From Bacteroidota bacterium (lineage in GTDB: Bacteria; Bacteroidota; Rhodothermia; Balneolales; HLUCCA01), in NCBI GenBank assembly GCA_003448835.1, contig DLXM01000370.1, positions 1-5,789 of the forward strand: 5,789 bases of DNA. Reading direction: 5' to 3'. This document shows, piece by piece, positions 1 to 5,736 of this stretch (its first letter is position 1; every line of letters starts with the position of its first letter). A program made the translations under genes and the position numbers. Below the pieces are notes generated by a model. It made no database searches. It saw nothing but the letters and a program-made list of their open reading frames with translations, and was not told the origin of the DNA.

Positions 1-1112
1 TGAGTACTTATAATTGGCAAATGTCAGACTGGCCCCGGTTTTCGTTTTCCTTGGATGCGCTAGAGGAACGGCTTATTCTTTTCACTCAAAAAGCCGGACA
101 AATTTCCGGTAAAGTCCAGGCACTACCGGATCCAATAAAAATCCAGACTTTGATCCAACTGATGGTTGAGGAGGCCGTTCGGACTTCCGAAATTGAGGGC
201 GAAATTGTCTCAAGAATCGATGTCCTATCTTCTATTCAACGCAATCTGAACATCCATCCCGAACTCCCTATAGGCAAGGATAAAAAAGCTCAAGGAGTGG
301 GAAATTTGATGACATTGGTTCGTGACCATTTTCAGGAGCCACTTTCCGATAGTACACTTTTCGAATGGCATCAGATACTGCTGGGTGGAACCACAGATCT
401 AATCGTTGGCGCGTATAGATCAGATCCAGAGCCAATGCAGGTGATTTCCGGTGCGATGGGAAGAGTTACTGTACATTTTGAGGCTCCGCCATCAAGCTGC
501 ATCCCTCAAGAGATGAATGCATTTTTGAATTGGTTCAATTCGACAAATCAAAATGATGCAATGGGACTCAAAATGGCACCGATCCGGGCAGCAGTCGCAC
601 ATTTGTATTTTGAATCCATCCACCCATTCGATGATGGTAATGGTCGTTTGGGTCGGGCAGTATCTGAGAAAGCTCTTTCACAAGGACTTGGATACCCGGC
701 AATACTGAGTTTGTCCGAAGTTATCATGGCAAATCGAAACGAATATTACACTCAATTAGAACGCGCTCAGAAAACGCTTGAGATCTCTGAATGGGTTATT
801 TGGTTCGTTGATTTGATTTTATTAGCCCAGTTGAACGCGGAGAAATGGATTGATTTCACGATAAAAAAAGGACATTTCTTTGATCAATACGAATCGTTGC
901 TAAATGATCGACAGTTAAAAGTCGTTCGACGAATGTTCGATGCAGGTCCGGATGGTTTCACCGGTGGAATGAACGCTCGCAAGTACATCGGAATTACTAA
1001 AACATCCAAAGCAACTGCCACACGCGACATGCAGGAGTTACTTGATTTTGGAGTATTCATACGCAACGGCGAATCCGGTGGACGAAGCACGAGCTATCGT
1101 TTGAATTTGTAA
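1..1112 (+). CDS. Fic family protein with DUF4172-type N-terminus (protein adenylyltransferase)
   Basis: Fic proteins usually transfer AMP from ATP to a hydroxyl of a target protein. The catalytic motif HPFDDGNGRLGR is complete at residues 201-212, numbered from the Met at base 21; H201 is the expected base, and D205, N207 and the arginines bind Mg and phosphates. TSEIEG at 55-60 fits the inhibitory-helix motif [S/T]xxxE[G/N], so this is a class II Fic that blocks its own ATP site through E59. The segment around 141-157 is the likely target-binding flap. Residues about 297-363 look like a winged helix. Start: an ATG lies at base 21, but the frame is open to the window edge and reads STYNWQ before it. 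DUF4172-Fic proteins typically begin with a Y-x-W-Q then D-W-P-x-F stretch, and bases 1-2 are TG, so the start is probably an NTG one base outside the window, giving about 370 residues. Stop TAA at 1110-1112. It converges on the DUF4325 gene. The target is unknown. Confidence 0.93.
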   Translation, partial: STYNWQMSDWPRFSFSLDALEERLILFTQKAGQISGKVQALPDPIKIQTLIQLMVEEAVRTSEIEGEIVSRIDVLSSIQRNLNIHPELPIGKDKKAQGVGNLMTLVRDHFQEPLSDSTLFEWHQILLGGTTDLIVGAYRSDPEPMQVISGAMGRVTVHFEAPPSSCIPQEMNAFLNWFNSTNQNDAMGLKMAPIRAAVAHLYFESIHPFDDGNGRLGRAVSEKALSQGLGYPAILSLSEVIMANRNEYYTQLERAQKTLEISEWVIWFVDLILLAQLNAEKWIDFTIKKGHFFDQYESLLNDRQLKVVRRMFDAGPDGFTGGMNARKYIGITKTSKATATRDMQELLDFGVFIRNGESGGRSTSYRLNL

Positions 1113-1134
1113 TATTGATATTTATTGATAAGAA

Positions 1135-1152
1135 CTAAAGATTCAGCTTTAG
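1135..1152. terminator. Weak stem-loop between convergent genes
   Basis: CTAAAG at 1135-1140 and CTTTAG at 1147-1152 form a perfect 6-bp stem with a 6-base loop in the 56-base gap between the Fic and DUF4325 stop codons. The stem has only two G-C pairs. There is no clean T-run on either side, although the minus-strand exit reads TTCTTATC. It could be a weak bidirectional terminator; chance is also plausible in DNA this AT-rich. Confidence 0.25.
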
Positions 1153-1168
1153 GGAATGAAATGTGTCT

Positions 1169-1486
1169 TTATGATAGAACCATTACTCGAGGCGCGTTGC
1201 CGATGTCTACTGATACCTGAAAAGCCGCAGGTTTATTATATGCATTCAGTGCTAAACGGTACATTTGCTCAACTTGATCATTCATGTTAGAAAATCTAGC
1301 TTGAGAATGTTGGCTTGCAAGCATAGCATATAACTGGACCATAAAAGATCTTGAAGAAAATTCAATGCCTGTAAAGTCCAATACTTGTTTCGATGGCTCT
1401 AAGCTCATCAAGTCGTCGAAAACTTGTTTAGCATGAGTTCGGGTTGAAAGATGTGTTGTATTATATTTCTCTATTAGTTTCAGCAT
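1169..1486 (-). CDS. STAS-like domain protein (DUF4325 type), putative anti-anti-sigma-like partner
   Basis: This 105-residue protein is a single STAS-like domain. The core strand-turn VLDFTGIEFSSRSF at residues 35-48 matches the DUF4325 pattern of a hydrophobic strand, D-F-x-G-V/I-x-F, then S-R-S-F. The N-terminal part with LSTRTHAKQVFDDL (13-26) also looks like the start of that family. Aligned by eye to SpoIIAA, S47 falls near the serine phosphorylated by its partner kinase; this is inference. No signal peptide or membrane segment is seen, so it should be cytoplasmic. The gene begins three bases after the stop of the ATPase gene on the same strand and has no Shine-Dalgarno sequence (CAATAGACC precedes ATG), so translational coupling is likely. 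STAS-like proteins beside GHKL ATPases usually work as a phosphorylatable partner, but the output here is unknown. G+C is near 40%. Confidence 0.82.
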   Translation of the reverse strand: MLKLIEKYNTTHLSTRTHAKQVFDDLMSLEPSKQVLDFTGIEFSSRSFMVQLYAMLASQHSQARFSNMNDQVEQMYRLALNAYNKPAAFQVSVDIGNAPRVMVLS

Positions 1487-1489
1487 GGT

Positions 1490-2371
1490 CTATTGAATAT
1501 AATCAAATATATTTAATCTACTATTAGGTTCAACGATTCTGATATTGATTAAAGTTCCGGGTAAACTTGTCTCTTTTAAATCTATCCATCTACTATTCTT
1601 ATTTACACTACTAAAACCATAATTGCCAGAAATTATTGTGAATGTACTAGATAATTCATTATTACTTACAATTCTTATAGTATTTGCCAAACCTGTGCCT
1701 GGTAAGGCCTCAAACTCACTTATTCGAACGGAAAGTTGTCTTTGAATAACTTCTCGAACTGCGATTTCATCACTTGTTATTTGTGCATACCTCTTTGCTA
1801 ATGACCCACGTAAACCAATACCATCATCCATCATACAAAGTTCAATTTGTTTTAATAGAGGCCAGTATTGAGCAAATACATAAAAATTATTTGCTTCTGA
1901 ATGGTCTTTTGCATTTTCAATTAATTCCGATAAAAAGAATGCAATTGCGTTGCTTAAGGTATCTCTTACTGTTGGGAAACAATTTAATACAAGCTCTCTA
2001 TATTGGTCTTCAATTTGCTTATAGTTCTCATCTCGAACTTCACCCTGTCTTTTTGATCCGTGTATTCTACCAATCGGGAGATAATTTCCACTTGAACCAA
2101 TAGTAACAGCTCTCAAGTTAACTCCTTGTGGAAATTTTATCGTGTTTAGATAACTAGCTAAATCTGATTGTTGATCATTTATTTGATAAGACAATTTTTT
2201 TAGATTTAGAAAACAAGCAAGTGGAATGACTTGAAATGGTGTTGCAAATCCACTTGAAGAGATGTGTATTTGGGAATTTGTAGTTTTGTTTAACATCTCA
2301 ATAACACTTACTAAATGCCGAATATTATCCCAATGATTTCGATCATTATGTTTAAGTTTGACAATTGACAT
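1490..2371 (-). CDS. GHKL-type ATP-binding protein with STAS-like N-terminal region (anti-sigma/serine kinase-like)
   Basis: The 293-residue protein carries a C-terminal HATPase_c (Bergerat) fold. The N-box is LSELIENAKDHS at residues 147-158, with E149 and N153 as expected base and Mg ligand. The G1 box is DDGIGL at 182-187 and the G2 box GTGLAN at 225-230. The closing strand PGTLINIRI (271-279) is usual in these proteins. Residues about 34-80, with FATPFQVIPLACFLNLKKL and YLNTIKF, resemble an STAS-like fold found ahead of the ATPase in related proteins. There is no dimerisation/phosphohistidine domain and no membrane segment, so it is closer to SpoIIAB/RsbW-type serine kinases than to sensor histidine kinases. 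The start is fixed by an in-frame TAA directly before ATG and by AGGA seven bases upstream. It lies 36 bases after the cyclase gene and three bases before the STAS-like gene. G+C is about 30% over 1501-1740, far below its neighbours. Confidence 0.85.
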   Translation of the reverse strand: MSIVKLKHNDRNHWDNIRHLVSVIEMLNKTTNSQIHISSSGFATPFQVIPLACFLNLKKLSYQINDQQSDLASYLNTIKFPQGVNLRAVTIGSSGNYLPIGRIHGSKRQGEVRDENYKQIEDQYRELVLNCFPTVRDTLSNAIAFFLSELIENAKDHSEANNFYVFAQYWPLLKQIELCMMDDGIGLRGSLAKRYAQITSDEIAVREVIQRQLSVRISEFEALPGTGLANTIRIVSNNELSSTFTIISGNYGFSSVNKNSRWIDLKETSLPGTLINIRIVEPNSRLNIFDYIQ

Positions 2372-2404
2372 TTAATTATCCTACTGTGTTTTAATTACCT
2401 CCCC
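2372..2404 (-). repeat. Duplicated AGG(A)TAATTAAA box before the ATPase gene
   Basis: On the minus strand, AGGTAATTAAA is followed about seven bases later by AGGATAATTAAA, whose final A begins the ATPase ATG. The two copies differ by one inserted A. Together they fill nearly all of the 36-base gap between the cyclase stop and the ATPase start. This may be a local duplication of the ribosome-binding region. Confidence 0.4.
2379..2382 (-). promoter_or_regulatory. Shine-Dalgarno site of the ATPase gene
   Basis: The minus strand reads AGGA seven bases before the ATPase ATG, a good position for ribosome binding. It is the only clear Shine-Dalgarno sequence in the window. A stronger-looking GGGGAGGT (2397-2404) lies about 25 bases before the ATG, too far to serve this start directly, and is followed by the same TAATTAAA string as the AGGA. 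Confidence 0.5.
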
Positions 2405-2407
2405 TAC

Positions 2408-3220
2408 TCAATCCCGCACAAATGCCACAATTCTCAAGGGAGCGCCGCTACCGTTTTTGATTTTCATGGGGAGGGCGACGATGTAGGCGTTCTTGCCGAG
2501 GATCTGGTCGAGATTGGCGATGTTTTCGAAGCCTGGGATGTTTTTGTCGAATAAGATGCGATGTGCCATGTAATCGGTCGATCGACCAAAGTCTAAGGAT
2601 GGAGTGTCCAGCCCAATGGCTTTAATGGTACGATTATCAACTAACCATTGAGCCAGTTCGGGATGTATTCCGGGAAATTGCAAGGCCGCAACTCCTTCTT
2701 CTCCTTTGAGTGTGGTACCCATGTAGGCTTCGGCATCCGACCAGAATTGACTGTATCCGGTGTACAGTAATACTATTTTACCATCAACAGTCTGTCCCGT
2801 GGTGGACTCCCACTTCAAAATATCATCCACGGTGACCTGATAATTGCGATCTGCCAATGCGTTCTCGGAGACATCCACTACAGCTGCATATCCCGTTATT
2901 TGGTCCAGTGACAATTCTTCAGTGGACATCCTTCCCTCTGCGAAATGAATAGGTGCATCCAGGTGGGTCCCACCATGCTCATTGGTTCTAAAACTGAACG
3001 ACTCATAATAATATCCACCGTCCGTGATTCCGACAAATAATGTGTCTAATGCAAAATTGTCTGATGTCGGCCACACCAATGTCTCTTCTGAGTATTCATG
3101 CGTCAAATCAACCCAATTCCCATTTTCAAATGGATCTTGTACTTCGTTGGATTGTGGTTGGCAACCGATGGCGACTGCTGAAAGAAATACTAGTACCACT
3201 AAGATTCTAAGATTTTTCAT
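2408..3220 (-). CDS. Cyclase family protein (kynurenine formamidase-like metal hydrolase), putative lipoprotein
   Basis: The family (PF04199, including KynB-type arylformamidases and isatin hydrolase) uses a metal centre to hydrolyse amide or related bonds. The hallmark HGGTHLDAPIHF is at residues 82-93, so H82, H86, D88 and H92 are the probable metal-site residues. Further conserved pieces are GLDTPSLDFG (203-212), H220 in MAHRIL, and FENIANLD (231-238) with E232 in the usual Glu position. The N-terminus is a lipoprotein signal: MKNLR, a hydrophobic run, then the lipobox AIGC with C20. The mature protein should therefore be lipid-anchored outside the inner membrane. Length is 270 residues: a usual cyclase domain plus about 35 residues of leader and linker. 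It has no Shine-Dalgarno sequence. The substrate cannot be read from the sequence: no kynurenine-pathway gene is nearby, so kynB is not assigned. Confidence 0.9.
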   Translation of the reverse strand: MKNLRILVVLVFLSAVAIGCQPQSNEVQDPFENGNWVDLTHEYSEETLVWPTSDNFALDTLFVGITDGGYYYESFSFRTNEHGGTHLDAPIHFAEGRMSTEELSLDQITGYAAVVDVSENALADRNYQVTVDDILKWESTTGQTVDGKIVLLYTGYSQFWSDAEAYMGTTLKGEEGVAALQFPGIHPELAQWLVDNRTIKAIGLDTPSLDFGRSTDYMAHRILFDKNIPGFENIANLDQILGKNAYIVALPMKIKNGSGAPLRIVAFVRD

Positions 3221-3310
3221 AGACTTTGTGTTTCGATTTTCTCGGCCGCGACTGTTTTTTACTTCAAAAAATTGATTTTATTCCCGAAGGTCAAGTTAAT
3301 TTTATACATA

Positions 3311-3340
3311 TAAAGATAGGGCACTGAGAATATTTTGCAA
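3311..3340 (-). promoter_or_regulatory. Candidate promoter for the cyclase gene, Bacteroidota type
   Basis: On the minus strand TTG (3338-3340) is followed by 19 bases and TATCTTTA (3311-3318), one mismatch from the Bacteroidota -7 element TAnnTTTG. It sits just beyond the radical SAM stop and about 90 bases before the cyclase ATG. It would let the cyclase, and perhaps the two genes after it, be transcribed apart from the radical SAM gene. Motif match only; the region is AT-rich. Confidence 0.35.
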
Positions 3341-3354
3341 GTCAAGTCTCCCCT

Positions 3355-4395
3355 CTAAAACAACGACTGCTGTCCATTCAACTCGGGACGGCGGAAGTGC
3401 TCGGTGCTCATTGGGGGACGTTCCAGATTTAAGCCGTTTTTCTTTACGTGGATCCGAAATGTGTCACGGATTTGATCCGCAATCGGACCCTGTCCCTTGA
3501 ACCGCTCTCCAAATTCACTCACGTTTAGCTTTCCATTACGATACATCAATATCCGATTCAATATCTTGGTTTTCCGCATCGGATAATGCACTTCCAGCCA
3601 ATCACTGAACATCTCTTTTAACGAATAGGGTAACCGCAACAACGTGTAGTTCGCAAATTTTGCCCCCGCATCCGCCGCAGCTTTCAAAATATCAGGCATT
3701 TCATGATCGTTGAGTCCGGGTATCATCGGAGCAACCATTACACCGGTCGGAATCCCCGCGTCCGCTAACGTGCGAATCGCCTGCAATCGCCGGTTGGGAC
3801 GACTGGTCCGCGGCTCAAGTACACCCGTCAACGTCGGATCCAGCGTCGTAATACTGATCGCCACCGTGATACAAGTATACTTACTCAGCTCCGCCAACAA
3901 ATCCACATCCCGCGTCACCAAATGATTCTTCGTAATCATCACCACCGGATTCCGCGCCTCAACCATCACCTCCAGCACCGATCGCGTCAATTTCATCTTG
4001 CGCTCAATCGGTTGATACGGATCCGTCACCCCACTCAACATCAAGTTCTTGGGCACCCACGATTTCGCTGCCATCTCCTTACGAAGCAATTCCGCTGCAT
4101 TCGCCTTAAACAAAATCTTTGTTTCAAAATCGACTCCCGGTGAATACCCCAGGAACTCATGGGTCGGTCGTGCATAACAATACACGCAACCGTGTTCACA
4201 TCCCCGATACGGATTCAACGAAACCTCGAAAGGTATATCCGGCGAATTATTATGAGAAACCACACTCGCAGATCCATCCGGAATAAACACCGTTTTCGGA
4301 TTTCCGCGCTCATCAGGCGGCACTTCGGCATCAAACTCCCACCCGTTTTCTGTAAATCGGTTGAAAGGATTCAATGTCGCGCCACGTTTTGCCAT
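3355..4395 (-). CDS. PA0069 family radical SAM protein (spore photoproduct lyase-like)
   Basis: Radical SAM enzymes use a [4Fe-4S] cluster to cleave S-adenosylmethionine and start radical chemistry. The cluster motif here is C66-EHG-C70-VY-C73 (CX3CX2C) within NPYRGCEHGCVYCYARPTHE, the signature of the PA0069/Rv2578c group. SGVTDPYQPIE (121-131) and the MITKNHL stretch (153-159) are also typical. The group is distantly related to spore photoproduct lyase, but its substrate is unknown. The N-terminus MAKRGATLNPFNRF matches the usual RGA-x-x-NP-x-x-RF opening, and an in-frame TAA lies six bases before the ATG, so the start is secure. The protein is a full-length 346 residues and ends in QQSLF, close to the beta-clamp-binding pentapeptide. 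It is cytoplasmic, with no signal peptide. It is divergent from the serine hydrolase gene and separated from the cyclase gene by 134 bases. Confidence 0.93.
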   Translation of the reverse strand: MAKRGATLNPFNRFTENGWEFDAEVPPDERGNPKTVFIPDGSASVVSHNNSPDIPFEVSLNPYRGCEHGCVYCYARPTHEFLGYSPGVDFETKILFKANAAELLRKEMAAKSWVPKNLMLSGVTDPYQPIERKMKLTRSVLEVMVEARNPVVMITKNHLVTRDVDLLAELSKYTCITVAISITTLDPTLTGVLEPRTSRPNRRLQAIRTLADAGIPTGVMVAPMIPGLNDHEMPDILKAAADAGAKFANYTLLRLPYSLKEMFSDWLEVHYPMRKTKILNRILMYRNGKLNVSEFGERFKGQGPIADQIRDTFRIHVKKNGLNLERPPMSTEHFRRPELNGQQSLF

Positions 4396-4400
4396 TCCAA

Positions 4401-4429
4401 ATTATACACATATTTCGCACATATATCAA
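4401..4429 (-). promoter_or_regulatory. Near-consensus sigma70-like promoter abutting the radical SAM start
   Basis: On the minus strand TTGATA (4424-4429) and TATAAT (4401-4406) are separated by exactly 17 bases, 11 of 12 consensus positions. The -10 box ends five bases before the ATG, so transcription would begin at or next to the start codon and give a leaderless mRNA. There is no Shine-Dalgarno sequence. Bacteroidota sigma factors prefer TAnnTTTG, so use in this host is uncertain. Confidence 0.4.
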
Positions 4430-4463
4430 GACGGGCATATTTAAAAAAACCATAAATCTATAA

Positions 4464-4475
4464 CAATGATCATTG
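4464..4475. repeat. Perfect 12-bp palindrome, possible operator
   Basis: CAATGATCATTG is identical on both strands. It lies in the divergent gap between the radical SAM and serine hydrolase genes, 35 bases upstream of the radical SAM -35 box. Perfect short palindromes in such gaps often bind dimeric regulators, but no regulator is encoded in the window and none can be named. Confidence 0.35.
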
Positions 4476-4476
4476 C

Positions 4477-4534
4477 ATATATAACATCCACGACAGGCAT
4501 TATATATAACATCCATTGCTTTGCGTGGAATGTT
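4477..4534. repeat. 14-bp direct repeat plus inverted third copy
   Basis: ATATATAACATCCA occurs at 4477-4490 and again at 4502-4515, 25 bases apart. A third, inverted copy, TGGAATGTT, lies at 4526-4534 (reverse complement AACATTCCA). The inverted copy can pair with the first copy as a 10-bp stem with one bulged base (4483-4492 with 4524-4534), or with the second as an 8-bp stem with one bulge and a 10-base loop (4508-4515 with 4526-4534). It may be a regulator-binding cluster or a pair of mutually exclusive hairpins. Confidence 0.5.
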
Positions 4535-4653
4535 CTGCATCTAAATCCAAAATCGCTGAAATTAATAGACTTTTAAAAAATTCATGTAAGGTATTGTAAA
4601 GTGATGCTTATAGCTATTGTGAACTATCTTGCCAATCCGTACGTTTTTCGATC

Positions 4654-5736
4654 ATGATGAAATACTTAATTTTAATTTTTGGGATGTGGCTCGCCGCCGG
4701 GTGTCAACCGGATAATGCCAATCGTCAACAAATCGAGAGAGCTGGATTAAAAGCCGAACGAATAGATCCGATTCTCGCAGCCAGATCCAATTTACCTTTT
4801 GTGGATGTCGACTCGATGCAGACTACTGTGCGGGTAGTATCTCAAATTTCATCTCTCATTGTGTATCAGGACAGCACCATCATGGCCGAATGGTACCGCG
4901 GATCTCTTAACCGAAATCGCACTTTGAATATCAAATCGGCATCAAAAAGTGTGCTTTCTACTTTGATTGGTATCGCCGTCGAGCAGGGACATATTTCCAG
5001 TATTGATGATTCCGTCGCGAAATACCTCCCAAGCTATTTTCAAAATCCATCCAACCCTGAAAAACGAAATATCACGGTCCGGCATCTCCTTACGATGTCC
5101 AGCGGACTCGAATCGACCAGTTTTGGGAACTACGGACGCTGGGTGACCTCCAGTAATTGGGTTCGTTTTGTCGTGAATAGTGATCTTGAAGCAACTCCTG
5201 GTACCAGAATGAGATATAGCACGGGAGATACTCATATTTTATCGGCGGTATTGACCGAAGCAACCGGCATGAGTACGCGTGCTTTCGCTGAGCGATATTT
5301 GTTTACACCTATGGGTGTAGGAGTGGGCGGATGGGATCGTAGTCCAGAGGGGTATTTTTTTGGTGGAAATAATATGGCGTTGAGTCCAGGTGGACTGCTT
5401 GCGTATGGTCAATTATATCTGAATAGTGGAGATCATAACGGTCGCCAGTTGGTCCCTGCAGCATGGGTGGAAGAATCTTTGAAAACTCATTTCGAACGAA
5501 CCAGTTTTAATTCCCGCGGACACAGTTATGGTTTTAACTGGTGGAATAACACTTTCGGCACATACCGTGTCAATTTTGCATGGGGTTACGGCGGACAGTA
5601 CGTTTTTGTGATTGAGGATCTGGATGCGGTGGTTGTGATTACGGGCAATCCGGATTCACGAACCCGTGGGGTCAACGATCTGATTTATGATTTGATGGAT
5701 GATGTTGTGATTCCTTATTTGCATCACGCGAAGTAG
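4654..5736 (+). CDS. Serine hydrolase lipoprotein, beta-lactamase/penicillin-binding (class C) family
   Basis: This 360-residue protein has the three active-site elements of PF00144. S95-A-S-K98 is the SxxK motif, with S95 as nucleophile. Y188-S-T is the Yx[N/S/T] motif. GYGGQ at 311-315 stands where KTG or HxG lies in other members. LTMSSGLE (146-153) and the LSPGGLLAYGQLYLNSG stretch (243-259) are also typical. The N-terminus MMKYLILIFGMWLAAGC is a lipoprotein signal with lipobox AAGC and C17, so the enzyme should be anchored on the periplasmic side or surface. Family members include esterases, D-amino acid peptidases and carboxypeptidases as well as beta-lactamases; the sequence does not decide among these, and antibiotic resistance should not be assumed. 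Two ATGs in tandem (4654, 4657) could start it; no Shine-Dalgarno sequence is present. It is monocistronic within the window. Confidence 0.93.
   Translation: MMKYLILIFGMWLAAGCQPDNANRQQIERAGLKAERIDPILAARSNLPFVDVDSMQTTVRVVSQISSLIVYQDSTIMAEWYRGSLNRNRTLNIKSASKSVLSTLIGIAVEQGHISSIDDSVAKYLPSYFQNPSNPEKRNITVRHLLTMSSGLESTSFGNYGRWVTSSNWVRFVVNSDLEATPGTRMRYSTGDTHILSAVLTEATGMSTRAFAERYLFTPMGVGVGGWDRSPEGYFFGGNNMALSPGGLLAYGQLYLNSGDHNGRQLVPAAWVEESLKTHFERTSFNSRGHSYGFNWWNNTFGTYRVNFAWGYGGQYVFVIEDLDAVVVITGNPDSRTRGVNDLIYDLMDDVVIPYLHHAK

Larger units (their letters stand above)
4396..4653. other. Divergent intergenic region
   Basis: This 258-base AT-rich gap separates two genes read outward. The left part has the radical SAM promoter candidate, a 12-bp palindrome and the AACATCCA boxes. 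In the right part, from about 4535, I see no convincing promoter for the serine hydrolase; TATCTTGC near 4626 is a poor match to TAnnTTTG and has no well-spaced upstream TTG. Confidence 0.5.

Noticed and set aside
1113..1130. TATTGATA repeated at a 10-base interval just after the Fic stop, possibly an insertion-site duplication
   Set aside because: Only 8 bases of very AT-rich sequence, with no matching copy at the other edge of the low-G+C pair; chance is sufficient.
1774..2103. A 109-residue plus-strand frame opposite the ATPase gene
   Set aside because: Composition is Leu/His/Tyr-rich without any motif, and the opposite strand carries all the ATPase boxes over the same bases.
2576..2587. 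Perfect palindrome GGTCGATCGACC
   Set aside because: It lies inside the cyclase coding sequence and encodes conserved-region residues around FGRSTD; no sign that it is regulatory.
3710..4455. Three plus-strand open frames opposite the radical SAM gene
   Set aside because: Their translations are rich in Arg, His and Ile with no recognisable domain, as expected for the antisense of a C-rich-template gene. The minus-strand gene is complete and conserved.
4331..4540. A 69-residue minus-strand reading frame with a cysteine cluster (CRGCYICNDHC), suggesting a small iron-sulfur protein
   Set aside because: It overlaps the start of the radical SAM gene by 65 bases in another frame, crosses that gene's promoter, has no ribosome site, and its cysteines come largely from the repeated TGGATGTTATATAT strings of the gap. 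Coincidence is the simpler reading.
4654..5736. Antibiotic-resistance beta-lactamase
   Set aside because: The SxxK and YST motifs place it in the broad serine hydrolase family, but the third motif is GYGGQ rather than KTG, as in esterase/peptidase-like members; resistance is not supported.
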